Positions 7,150 to 15,319 of a stretch of DNA of 33,533 nt are shown here, in pieces. This stretch comes from an uncultured Lachnospiraceae bacterium. Its GTDB lineage: Bacteria > Bacillota > Clostridia > Lachnospirales > Lachnospiraceae. The stretch lies in NCBI GenBank assembly GCA_947623185.1, contig CANQGL010000019.1:1-33533 (forward strand), written 5' to 3'. A model generated the notes under the pieces. The model was not told the DNA's origin. It saw only the letters and a list, made by a program, of their open reading frames with translations, and searched no databases. Both the position numbers and the translations under genes were made by a program. Each line of letters starts with the position of its first letter. The stretch's first letter is position 1.

Positions 7150-9516
7150 TTATTCGTTTTCTTTTGCTTTGACCGTTTTTTCCAGTTCCAGAAGTTTCTT
7201 CTTTACATCCAGACCTCCGGCGTAGCCGGTGAGCGTCCCGTTCGTCCCGATCACCCGGTGACAGGGGATGATGATCGCGATCGGGTTTTTATTGTTCGCC
7301 ATGCCGATCGCCCGCGTCGCCTTTTCGTCCCCGACGGCCGCGGCGATGTCCTTGTAGGTCCTGGTCTCTCCGTAGGGGATCTCCCGCAGCGCGGCCCAGA
7401 CCTTTTTCTGGAATTCGGTCCCCTCCGGATCCAACGGCAGGTCGAATTCGCGGCGCGTTCCCTCAAAGTATTCCGTAAGCTGCGCAAACACCCGGTCCGA
7501 AAGCTCGGTGCGCGTCTCCTTTATGCCGGGTTCCTTCGGCACGAACCGCCCGAAATGCAGCCCCGTCACTTTGGCGTCCTTACAGCAGACCGTGATCTCG
7601 CCGACCGGCGTTTCATAGACGTAATAGCCGCTGCCCTTCTTTCCGCAGAGTACCAGGATGCTGCGCGGCGGAACCTCGATCTCCACCTGGTCCTCAAGGA
7701 CCGGTTCCGTTCCCTCCGGCCAGAAACCCGCGGTCCCCAGCGAAGTGTCAAATACGCGGCACCAGAGCTGTCCCTTTTCAAGCCTGGGAAGCCCGAACGT
7801 GTGCGGCTCCCAGTGCATGTTATAGATCACATAAAATGTATCGTCCTCTGCCCCGTCCGGTTTCTTCGCGTACGCGCCCCAGTAGAGAATACCGAACTGG
7901 CGGCGGAAATGCTCATACTCCGGCCTCCATGCGTTGACGCCGTGGTAGGATACGTCGGGCCGTCCGCAGGACTTGTAGTCCATGATCCGCGGTTCGTGCT
8001 CCATATGGAAGATCGGATGTTTCTTCCGAAAGGCGATCAGATTTTTCACGAACGTGTAGAGGTCCGCGTTCGTTTCGAGCTGTCTCCAGTTCAGCCACGC
8101 GATCGCGTTATCCTGGCAGTAGGCGTTGTTATTGCCGTCCTGCGAGTTTCCGAATTCGTCTCCGGCAAGGATCATCGGCGTTCCCTGGCTCAAAAACAGA
8201 AGAAGGAACGCGTTGCAGAGCTGCTGTCTGCGGAGCTCCAGGATCTTTTTCTTTCTCGTCGGACCTTCCGCGCCGCAGTTCCACGAATGGTTGAAATCGT
8301 TTCCGTCGCGGTTCTCCTCGCCGTTCGCCTCATTGTGTTTGCGGTCGTAGGAGACCATGTCCGCCATCGTAAAACCGTCGGTGTTCGCCATGGAATTGAC
8401 GACGCCGTATCCGGCCGGATTATGCCGTGAATGGTATTCCAACGCGGAGATCATTCCCTCGTCGCCCTTTAAGAACCGGCGCATATCCTCCTGAAAACGC
8501 ATCCCGCAGTCCGCGAGGTTCTTCTGCATGACCGTAACTTTCCCATTTCCGGGCGCGACATACCCGGAACCGGGATGGCGGCCGAATTCCTCTTCCCAGC
8601 GCGGGGAGAGCAGTTTTGTCCCCCGCAGGAACGGATCGGCGGCGATCAGGCCGACCGGAGCCTGGCCGGAAAGCCGGAACCCGTCGACATTATATTCCTC
8701 GACCCAGTTGCGCAGCGCGTCCAGGACCAGCCCAGGCGATTCGCTGCCTGTAAAGTAGAATTCCGGCAGGCACTCGATCCCCGCCTTATGCAGGCTCCGT
8801 ACCAGCCGTTTAAATTCGTTTTCCGGTCTTGCTCCGCGGCGGGAGGCATACGCCGCCTTCACCGCGAACAGAAACGACGGGGCGTACCCCCAGTAATTGA
8901 TCACGCCGCTCGGCTGCGAGGCCGCGTTCGGGATCCCGGACGCCGTTTCCTGCAACATGACCTCGTCAAATTCCGTCACCGGAAGAAGCTCTATGGCGGT
9001 GATGCCGAGTTCCTTCAGGTAGGGGATCTTCTCCTCGACGCCGGCGAACGTTCCTTTTTTGCCGACTTTGGAAGAAGGATGTTTCGTAAACCCGCGCACA
9101 TGCAGGCGGTAGATGACCGTATCGGAATACGGGATCTGCGGCCGGACGTCGTCTTCCCAGTCGAAGTCCTCCGTCATAAGCCTGGCCCGCACCGGCTTTG
9201 CGGCGCGTGAAAGATCGCCCCATGTCTCGCGCCCCGTTATCACGCGGGCGCGCGGATCCGCCACCGGTTTCCCGTCGACGGAAAACGCATACTCATACTT
9301 TGAAAGGTCGTACCCTTTCAGTGTCATTTTCCAGACGCTTCCGGTCTTTTCCTTCCCGTCAAACGTCAGTTCTTCCGCCGCGGCCTCCTCGCCCGCACGG
9401 TAAAGCAGAAGTTTCGCTTCCTTTCCCTCCGCGTTCAGGAGGATCGTCGTACTCCGTTCTGTCGGCGTTACTCCCAGCGGATAGAGGATCTCCTGTCTGT
9501 TTCCTCTTGCTGCCAT
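7150..9516 (-). CDS. Degenerate GH13 debranching-like domain fused to DNA alkyltransferase
   Basis: One continuous 788-residue frame with two unrelated parts. Residues about 10-95 resemble a CBM48 domain and about 110-630 a GlgX/isoamylase-type GH13 domain, keeping family stretches such as SYDRKHNEANGEENRDG and GTPMILAGDEFG. The catalytic centre is lost. The nucleophile segment reads GFRLSG (Ser283 where Asp is expected), the acid segment KLLSPRW (Ser304 where Glu is expected), and the DxxxNH region is replaced by LPEFYFTG (250-257). Only Asp in NTDGFT remains. Residues about 632-788 form a complete methylated-DNA-protein-cysteine methyltransferase with PCHRV (acceptor Cys752) and TLTGYAGG. 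No start codon with a ribosome binding site lies at the junction, so the fusion looks real. The repair half should be active; the GH13 half is probably a glycan-binding or structural pseudoenzyme. Confidence 0.88.
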   Translation of the reverse strand: MAARGNRQEILYPLGVTPTERSTTILLNAEGKEAKLLLYRAGEEAAAEELTFDGKEKTGSVWKMTLKGYDLSKYEYAFSVDGKPVADPRARVITGRETWGDLSRAAKPVRARLMTEDFDWEDDVRPQIPYSDTVIYRLHVRGFTKHPSSKVGKKGTFAGVEEKIPYLKELGITAIELLPVTEFDEVMLQETASGIPNAASQPSGVINYWGYAPSFLFAVKAAYASRRGARPENEFKRLVRSLHKAGIECLPEFYFTGSESPGLVLDALRNWVEEYNVDGFRLSGQAPVGLIAADPFLRGTKLLSPRWEEEFGRHPGSGYVAPGNGKVTVMQKNLADCGMRFQEDMRRFLKGDEGMISALEYHSRHNPAGYGVVNSMANTDGFTMADMVSYDRKHNEANGEENRDGNDFNHSWNCGAEGPTRKKKILELRRQQLCNAFLLLFLSQGTPMILAGDEFGNSQDGNNNAYCQDNAIAWLNWRQLETNADLYTFVKNLIAFRKKHPIFHMEHEPRIMDYKSCGRPDVSYHGVNAWRPEYEHFRRQFGILYWGAYAKKPDGAEDDTFYVIYNMHWEPHTFGLPRLEKGQLWCRVFDTSLGTAGFWPEGTEPVLEDQVEIEVPPRSILVLCGKKGSGYYVYETPVGEITVCCKDAKVTGLHFGRFVPKEPGIKETRTELSDRVFAQLTEYFEGTRREFDLPLDPEGTEFQKKVWAALREIPYGETRTYKDIAAAVGDEKATRAIGMANNKNPIAIIIPCHRVIGTNGTLTGYAGGLDVKKKLLELEKTVKAKENE

Positions 9517-9564
9517 CGGTCCGTTCCCTTTCCCTTCCCGGGCATAAGCAAGCCCGGCGTGCCT

Positions 9565-10320
9565 CTAACTGATCGTCAGTTCCACCGGGCAGTGATCGCT
9601 GCCCATGATCTCCGTGTGAATATCCGCTCCGGCCAGCCGGTCCCTAAGCGCCTCCGAGACGCAGAAATAGTCGATGCGCCAGCCCGCGTTCTTTGCCCGC
9701 GCAGAGAACCGGTAGGACCACCAGGAATAAACGCCCTCTTTCCCCGGATTGAAATAGCGCCATGTGTCGATAAAACCGGCGTTTAAGAGTTCGGTGAACT
9801 TCGCGCGTTCCTCGTCGGTAAACCCGGCGTTCTTGCGGTTCGTCTTCGGATTTTTCAGGTCGATCTCCGTGTGCGCCACGTTCAGATCGCCGCAAAAAAT
9901 GACCGGTTTCTTTTCTTCCAGCTTTTTGAGATACGCGCGGAACGCGTCCTCCCACTGCATACGGTAATCAAGGCGCTTGAGTTCATCCTGCGAGTTCGGC
10001 GTGTAGCAGGTGACGACATAATAATCGTCAAATTCCGCGGTAATGACGCGCCCCTCCCTGTCGTGTTCCGGGACCCCTAGCCCGTAAGCGACGGAAAGCG
10101 GCTCTTCCTTCGTAAACATTGCCGTCCCCGAGTAGCCCTTTTTTTCCGCGTAGTTCCAGTACTGATGATAGCCCGGAAGATCCAAATCGAGCTGCCCCTC
10201 CTGGAGCTTGCTCTCCTGGATGCAGAAAACATCGGCGTCCGTCTGTTTCAGATATTCCATAAATCCCTTGCCCATGCAGGCGCGAAGCCCGTTGACATTC
10301 CACGAAATCATTTTTTTCAT
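9565..10320 (-). CDS. xth: Exodeoxyribonuclease III (AP endonuclease)
   Basis: An Xth/ExoA-type enzyme that cleaves DNA at abasic sites and degrades 3' ends in base excision repair. The protein carries the expected series: [17 protein letters not shown] (metal Glu), [17 protein letters not shown], and the closing GSDHCPVEL with the catalytic Asp-His. The start is uncertain: three Mets lie in the first seven codons. AAGGA abuts the ATG at 10329, so the ATG at 10320 with a nine-base spacing is preferred, giving 251 residues. It lies 48 bases upstream of the alkyltransferase fusion gene, so two DNA-repair activities may be coexpressed. Confidence 0.93.
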   Translation of the reverse strand: MKKMISWNVNGLRACMGKGFMEYLKQTDADVFCIQESKLQEGQLDLDLPGYHQYWNYAEKKGYSGTAMFTKEEPLSVAYGLGVPEHDREGRVITAEFDDYYVVTCYTPNSQDELKRLDYRMQWEDAFRAYLKKLEEKKPVIFCGDLNVAHTEIDLKNPKTNRKNAGFTDEERAKFTELLNAGFIDTWRYFNPGKEGVYSWWSYRFSARAKNAGWRIDYFCVSEALRDRLAGADIHTEIMGSDHCPVELTIS

Positions 10321-10460
10321 CTTTTTCATTCCTTATACATCGTTTTTCCAGACAGGTCCGTTACCCGGCCGCCGCTCCCTGCTGTCCGGGCGGCTGTCAT
10401 CCCCAAATCCGTTATCCGATCCGGCCGCATAGCCGCGCGGCGAGGGCCGAAACCCTGCCC

Positions 10461-11768
10461 CTACTCCGTATAGACCGTCGTTTTGTTCAGGCCATCCAGC
10501 CGCGTGATGTATTCGTCCTTTGTCATCACCGGATGGAACGCCTCTTTGATCTTAAACGCGGGCGCGCCGCCGTCTGACAGCAGATCGGCCACCGCGTCGG
10601 CAAAGTAATGGGCCGGAACACAGTAAGCCTGATTTTCGTCGGCAGTCTTAAAGTCCTTTCCGTGGATCGTTCCGCTGAATCCCGCGACGCCGATCTCCAC
10701 GGTCGGCCACATCAGCGAGATGTCGCCCATATCGCCGGAGGCAAAGCCGTGCGTCCCCTGCGCGATCATATCGGCAGGTATGTATGTTTCAATGTGTTTC
10801 TTCACGAGTTCCGTCAGGTTCTCGTCCTGATGGAGCGGGAAGTATCCCGGCGTGTCCTGGATCTCCAATTCGCACCCGATCGCCAGCGCTCCGGCGCGGA
10901 GCGCGCGGTTTACTTTCGCCTCGGTCTCGAAGATCGCGTCCACGGTCTTCGCGCGGATATACAATTCAAGCTGTGTTCTGGACGGCACGGTATTGACGGT
11001 CTGGCCGCCTTCCTGCATCACGAAATGCACACGGATCGCGTCCTCCGCGCGGAAGGTCTCGCGCAGGAAATTGATGCCGGTCATCGCCAGGTTCGCCGCG
11101 TTCAAGGCGTTGATCCCGCCCTCGGGATTGGCGCCCGCGTGGGCCGCGCGGCCCCTGAAGATCGCCCGCTTCTGGATAAAGCCGTTCAGACCGGAGCCGA
11201 CTTCCGCGTGATAGCGCGTCATATCGATGCCCATCGCGTGACAGGACAGCATAATATCGACATCGTCGAAGACGCCGGTCGTGATCATCTCCTGCTTGCC
11301 GGACGGATGATGCAGCTTTCCGTCGCGGATCAGGCCCTTCCGGTAGTCCATATCGCAGAATTCCTCGCCCGGCGTCACGAGCAGCGTGACTTTTCCGCAA
11401 AGACTGTCCAGAATGCCGGACTGCCGGATCGCCAGGAACAGGCTCAGCATGACGCCGAGCTGCGCGTAGTGTCCGCAGGTATGCGCGGCGTAGTTGTCCT
11501 CGCTCGCGAACGGATGTCCCAGGGTGGGGACCGCGTCGAATTCCGCGATCAGCCCGATGTTCGGACCCGGTTTCCCGGAGTCAAGGCAGGCCCGGATCCC
11601 CGTGTATGCGACGTCCTCATGGGGGATCCCGGCGGCGTCCAGAAACGCGATCGCCTTTTCGCGGCTGCGAAATTCTTTAAATCCCAGCTCCGGATGACGG
11701 TAAATATCTTCGCTCATCCTGATCACTTCGGGGAGTATCCCGTTTAACGCTTCATGAACCGCTTTCAT
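10461..11768 (-). CDS. M20-family amidohydrolase (AbgB-like)
   Basis: A 435-residue metal-dependent amidohydrolase of the M20 aminoacylase/carboxypeptidase group, related to p-aminobenzoyl-glutamate hydrolase and IAA-amino-acid hydrolases. Metal and catalytic segments are HTCGHYAQLG (about 105-114), TPGEEF (catalytic Glu), a conserved CHAM, and GRAAHAGANPEGGINALNA, which marks the dimerisation/lid domain. The start at 11768 follows AGGAGG by seven bases; the longer frame begins far upstream without a ribosome binding site. A promoter at 11819-11848 drives it separately from the polymerase/YolD pair. Likely cytosolic; the amide substrate is unknown. Confidence 0.88.
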   Translation of the reverse strand: MKAVHEALNGILPEVIRMSEDIYRHPELGFKEFRSREKAIAFLDAAGIPHEDVAYTGIRACLDSGKPGPNIGLIAEFDAVPTLGHPFASEDNYAAHTCGHYAQLGVMLSLFLAIRQSGILDSLCGKVTLLVTPGEEFCDMDYRKGLIRDGKLHHPSGKQEMITTGVFDDVDIMLSCHAMGIDMTRYHAEVGSGLNGFIQKRAIFRGRAAHAGANPEGGINALNAANLAMTGINFLRETFRAEDAIRVHFVMQEGGQTVNTVPSRTQLELYIRAKTVDAIFETEAKVNRALRAGALAIGCELEIQDTPGYFPLHQDENLTELVKKHIETYIPADMIAQGTHGFASGDMGDISLMWPTVEIGVAGFSGTIHGKDFKTADENQAYCVPAHYFADAVADLLSDGGAPAFKIKEAFHPVMTKDEYITRLDGLNKTTVYTE

Positions 11769-11818
11769 TGCTTTTCCTCCTGTTTTTTGCCCGGATGTCC
11801 TTTTTGTCTCATACAAAC

Positions 11819-11848
11819 ATCATACCGAATGCGGGACAGGGTTGTCAA
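11819..11848 (-). promoter_or_regulatory. Promoter of the M20 amidohydrolase
   Basis: Minus strand TTGACA (11843-11848), 18-base spacer, TATGAT (11819-11824). The -35 box contains the TGA stop codon of the upstream YolD-like gene. Confidence 0.75.
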
Positions 11849-12267
11849 GAATTTTCCCCGAACAGTTCCCCGTCAAGACCGGCGATGTCGTCGAGCGGGA
11901 TCTCCTCCCCGTTCTCCATGACGAGCACGCGCCGGTACTCGTCCGTCTTTTTGATCCGGCCGCTTACTGTCCGGTATGCGCCGCCGTCCTTTCGGCTGTC
12001 TTTTTTAAAATAAGTGACGCTCACCTGCGGGCGTTCCGACTCCGCGGCCTGCAGGATCTGCCGCCTCCGGTCCAGAACGGCTTTTGCGTCCTCATCCAGC
12101 TCGATCCTCTCATCCGTCAGGCGCGCCGTCTCCTCGATCGCCGCATGGTAGCCGGTCAGCGCCGCAAAAGGCGAAAACTGCGCGGCCCGCTCCGTCATGG
12201 ACATCTGCGGGTGCGCTGCGGAAACATGATGCGGCAGATCGATGATATCGTCGTACGGTCCGTTCAT
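11845..12267 (-). CDS. YolD-like protein
   Basis: A 140-residue YolD-family protein. The N-terminal part has MTERAAQFSPFAALTGYHAAI, typical of the clostridial branch. The C-terminal half (VSVTYFKKD, GRIKKTDEYRRVLVMENGEEIPLDDI) is the beta-rich YolD fold. YolD proteins are small partners encoded beside Y-family polymerases and are proposed to be UmuD-like accessory factors. Its ATG overlaps the polymerase stop in an ATGA, implying translational coupling. Confidence 0.85.
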   Translation of the reverse strand: MNGPYDDIIDLPHHVSAAHPQMSMTERAAQFSPFAALTGYHAAIEETARLTDERIELDEDAKAVLDRRRQILQAAESERPQVSVTYFKKDSRKDGGAYRTVSGRIKKTDEYRRVLVMENGEEIPLDDIAGLDGELFGENS

Positions 12268-13787
12268 GCCTTGTGCCCTCCGATTTGGTTATTTCTTTCG
12301 AGGGCCGTCGCCCCCTCCTCAAAATTCAGCCCGCTTACGATCGCGTTCTTTCCGTATTTCTTCTTGATGGAGAGCACCGCCTGCTGCAGCTTCCGTTCGC
12401 GCTCCAGCTTCTCGTTCTCCTGTTCGTTCTTTTCCTTTTCGGCGGCGTAATCGGTGAAGAGATCGAGCTGTTCATACGTTTCCGTCTTTTTCGCCGCGCC
12501 CTCGTCGGTCACATGGTTCGCTGTCACGCTCATCCGGCGGACCAGAAGTTTTTTGTTCACGATGCGGTCGTACAGCTCCATCGTCGCCTGCACGATCCGG
12601 ACCGTGGACGAGGTATGTGTTCCGAGATTTATGCTGCCGTGCGCGCTCTTCGGCACGCTGCGCCCGTAGCGGTCCGTCGATACTTCGCCGCGGTACGACT
12701 TGCGGATCTCCGGGTTTTTGAGGCTCTCGGTGTCGTATCCCACCGTCAGGACCATCTGGTCGGTCACGAGCCCCTTATCGACCAGCTCCAGCACCAGGAG
12801 CTCGGTCATTTCCCGCACGACGATCCTCGCCTTTTCAAACGTGTACGGGCTCTGGAGTACCTGACCGGACCCGATGCTGTTGGATTCAGGCTTGTATGCG
12901 CGGATATCGGCGATCGTACAGGGTTCCCAGCCCCATGCATGGTCGATCAGCAGTTCGGCGTTTACCCCGAACAGCCGGTAAAGCAGTTCTTCATTATAGT
13001 AGTCTGACGGCCCTCCGAGCGAGCACCTGGCGATATCCCCCATCGTATAAAGACCGTGTTCTTCCAGCTTTTTGGCGTAGCCCCTCCCCACGCGCCAGAA
13101 ATCCGTGAGCGGGCGGTGCGTCCACAGGTTCTTCCGGTAACCCGCCTCGTCCAGTTCCGCGATGCGCACGCCGTTTTCATCCGCGGGTATGTGTTTCGCC
13201 CATATGTCCATGGCGACTTTGCAGAGGTAAAGATTGGGGCCGATCCCGGCGGTGGCCGTGATCCCGGTCGTCTTAAGAACGTCCAGGATGATCTTCATCG
13301 CCAGATCGTGCGCGGAAAGCCGGTAAATGTTCGTATAGGACGTGACGTCGAGGAAGACCTCGTCGATGGAGTAGACGTGGATGTCCTCCGGCGCAACGTA
13401 TTTTAAGTAAACGTTGTAGATCCGCGTGCTGTAATCGATGTACAGCGACATTCTGGGAGGCGCGGTGATATAGCCGATCGCCAGCTCCGGCATGGCTTTA
13501 AGGTCGGCGTCGCGGTACGAGGTGCCGGACAGGATATGGCCGGGAGCGCTCCTTTTCCTTAATTCGTTGGCTTCCCTGACTTTCTGGACCACCTCAAAAA
13601 GCCGCGGGCGGCCCGGGATCCCGTGCGCTTTCAGAGAAGGGGAGACGGCGAGGCAGATGGTCTTTTCGGTGCGGCTCTCATCGGCCACGACAAGATTTGT
13701 CGTCATGGGGTCAAGGCCGCGCTCGATGCACTCCACCGAAGCGTAGAACGATTTCAGGTCGATCGCGATGTAGGTCCGTTCGCTCAT
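12264..13787 (-). CDS. Y-family DNA polymerase (translesion, UvrX/DinB-like)
   Basis: A 507-residue error-prone polymerase of the group found with YolD in Firmicutes. The palm begins YIAIDLKSFYASVE with a catalytic Asp, and the second acidic pair is in YSIDEVFLDV. A little-finger domain follows (residues about 300-410), then a Lys/Glu-rich predicted coiled coil near 445-475. The start at 13787 is preceded by GGAAAGGAGAG. Near the end a TYEQLDLFTD segment resembles a QLxLF beta-clamp-binding motif, expected for clamp-dependent lesion bypass. I found no clear LexA box (GAAC-N4-GTTC) upstream. It overlaps the YolD gene by four bases. Confidence 0.9.
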   Translation of the reverse strand: MSERTYIAIDLKSFYASVECIERGLDPMTTNLVVADESRTEKTICLAVSPSLKAHGIPGRPRLFEVVQKVREANELRKRSAPGHILSGTSYRDADLKAMPELAIGYITAPPRMSLYIDYSTRIYNVYLKYVAPEDIHVYSIDEVFLDVTSYTNIYRLSAHDLAMKIILDVLKTTGITATAGIGPNLYLCKVAMDIWAKHIPADENGVRIAELDEAGYRKNLWTHRPLTDFWRVGRGYAKKLEEHGLYTMGDIARCSLGGPSDYYNEELLYRLFGVNAELLIDHAWGWEPCTIADIRAYKPESNSIGSGQVLQSPYTFEKARIVVREMTELLVLELVDKGLVTDQMVLTVGYDTESLKNPEIRKSYRGEVSTDRYGRSVPKSAHGSINLGTHTSSTVRIVQATMELYDRIVNKKLLVRRMSVTANHVTDEGAAKKTETYEQLDLFTDYAAEKEKNEQENEKLERERKLQQAVLSIKKKYGKNAIVSGLNFEEGATALERNNQIGGHKA

Positions 13788-13874
13788 GGATGTCTCTCCT
13801 TTCCGGAAAGCTGCGTTCTTCGCTTGAAGCTACGCTATAATAACTTTCCGATATCCATGCACTCCAACAGCATT

Positions 13875-13983
13875 ATTATACCACATTCACTAAGCTCATC
13901 GTTCGCTTCCGCTCCGATTCGCTAAGTGTCTGGGTATTACTCGCACTAAGCTCGCACGTCGCCCTCGGCTTGTGCTCACTAAG
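13875..13983 (-). repeat. Extended -10 promoter and four CRCTAAG repeats upstream of the polymerase
   Basis: The minus strand has an extended -10, TGG-TATAAT, at 13875-13883. Upstream, the 7-mer CACTAAG or CGCTAAG (plus-strand sense) occurs at 13888, 13920, 13944 and 13977, spacings 32, 24 and 33. Another TATAAT on the minus strand lies just beyond, near 13990. The stretch between polymerase and lactonase genes (13788-14074) contains no ORF I can support. The repeats may be binding sites or part of a dispersed intergenic repeat. Confidence 0.5.
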
Positions 13984-14074
13984 TGCTCATATTATACCCT
14001 ATTCTGCAATCGCATCGCAAGATTATTTCCTGATTTCAGTTTCCAGAAAGCAATTTCAACCTAAAAACAACATA

Positions 14075-15163
14075 TTAGACAACTATATCTTGAAGTTTGA
14101 GGAACAGCAGGCAGACTGGAGAGCCCCAGGAGTATTGCTTATTTTGTACCAAAGAACCATCTGCACTAATAGAAAAAACTGTAATATTATCGCTATCCTG
14201 ATTTCCTGCCAGCAACCAGCGTCCTGTTGGGTCAATAGCAAAGTTGCGCGGAGTTTTCCCACCGCTGTATTTATGATATTGTAAAGTGAGGCCGCCATAT
14301 TTATCTATGGAATAGCATGCCAGACTATTATGTCCGCGATTAGAAACATATAAATACCTTCCGTTCGGAGTTAAGTGTAGATCTGCGCAAATATTATTTC
14401 CGTGAAAACTTATCGGCAATGTTTCCACCGTCTCCTTTTTTAGGAAAACACCTTTATCACAAGTAAAATGTACAACACTGGAATCAATTTCATTAACGAG
14501 GTAGAAATTGTGCCCATCAGGACTAAATTCTCCGTAGCGAGGGCCGCTGCCCGCTGGCGATCCTATATCATTACTGGGATCTGGCTTGACGAAATCACCA
14601 TTATAGCGATAGGCAAGCATCTTATCTATTCCCAGGTCAGGTACATAAAAGTGTTTACCGTCAGGTGCAAAAATAATGCTATGCGCGTGAGGTCCTGTCT
14701 GGCGCGTCGGATGCACACTTTTTCCGCCATGAATAAACACTTTCTTCTTTCCATTAAGCGAACCGGTTTCATCCAGTCCGAATACACTTATTGTCCCAGA
14801 GGCAAAATTGGCTACCGCCACAAATTGTCCGTTGGGAGCAATCGCAACATGGCAGGGATCAGTGCCTCCGGTATTATAACTGCGATCTACTCTTATATCG
14901 CCTCTGGTCGTATAAGAAAGTTCAGTAATACCCCCTCCGGCTTCTCCCAGATATTCTTTCACTTCATTGACCACATAAATTTTATGACGTATCTCGTCTG
15001 CGCAGAAAAAAGAAGGATTTCGCACCACAATATGTTGCACTTCCTGTAACGCGCCCTCTTCAAAAACACACAGTGAGATCCCTTTTCCCTTCCCGCAGAA
15101 AATATCGCCTGTACCAAAAAGGATAGGCTCAGTGTAAGTACCGACTAACAAATATTGCTTCAT
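14075..15163 (-). CDS. Lactonase family protein (seven-bladed beta-propeller)
   Basis: A 362-residue propeller of the lactonase family (PF10282), which includes E. coli Pgl (6-phosphogluconolactonase) and carboxy-muconate cyclising enzymes. Features are the opening LLVGTYTEP, the TGGTDPCHVAIAPNGQFVAVANFASGTISVF blade, the HAHSIIFAPDGKHFYVPDLGID segment and the RYLYVSNRGHNSLACYSID repeat. There is no signal peptide, so it acts in the cytosol. It is the last gene of the leftward sugar arm but has a possible promoter of its own at 15223-15250. In this context it probably opens a sugar lactone made by an oxidation step; the substrate is unknown. Confidence 0.85.
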   Translation of the reverse strand: MKQYLLVGTYTEPILFGTGDIFCGKGKGISLCVFEEGALQEVQHIVVRNPSFFCADEIRHKIYVVNEVKEYLGEAGGGITELSYTTRGDIRVDRSYNTGGTDPCHVAIAPNGQFVAVANFASGTISVFGLDETGSLNGKKKVFIHGGKSVHPTRQTGPHAHSIIFAPDGKHFYVPDLGIDKMLAYRYNGDFVKPDPSNDIGSPAGSGPRYGEFSPDGHNFYLVNEIDSSVVHFTCDKGVFLKKETVETLPISFHGNNICADLHLTPNGRYLYVSNRGHNSLACYSIDKYGGLTLQYHKYSGGKTPRNFAIDPTGRWLLAGNQDSDNITVFSISADGSLVQNKQYSWGSPVCLLFLKLQDIVV

Positions 15164-15222
15164 TTTCCCTCCTGAGATCGCAATTATGTCTTTCTGTCCA
15201 GTTTTAAATAAGCTTAAGTAAA

Positions 15223-15250
15223 ATTGTATTATTGTCTAATTAAGATACAA
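15223..15250 (-). promoter_or_regulatory. Possible promoter of the lactonase gene
   Basis: Minus strand TTGTAT (15245-15250), 16-base spacer, TACAAT (15223-15228). It begins immediately after the hairpin that follows the flavoenzyme gene, which suggests separate expression of the lactonase. Confidence 0.45.
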
Positions 15251-15293
15251 ATACGTCCGAAGGCATTATTTGCAGTTCAGTCTTCGGACGTAT
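15251..15293 (-). terminator. Hairpin after the flavoenzyme gene
   Basis: Twelve-base perfect arms, ATACGTCCGAAG at 15251-15262 and its complement at 15282-15293. On the minus strand the stem is followed by a poor T-tract (TTGTATCTT), so it may terminate only partly or protect the upstream mRNA end. Confidence 0.6.
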
Positions 15294-15319
15294 CGTCTGT
15301 AATCATACTCTTTATAGGT

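Noticed and set aside
7258-8430. Long plus-strand frame opposite the GH13-alkyltransferase gene
   Set aside because: Antisense shadow of a GC-rich coding region with Arg/Pro-rich composition and no ribosome binding site; the minus frame has clear family motifs.
10608-11747. Long plus-strand frame opposite the M20 amidohydrolase
   Set aside because: Same reason: antisense shadow without recognisable domains.
13788-13920. LexA/SOS box upstream of the Y-family polymerase
   Set aside because: GAAC and AGCTT elements occur, but no GAAC-N4-GTTC palindrome is present.
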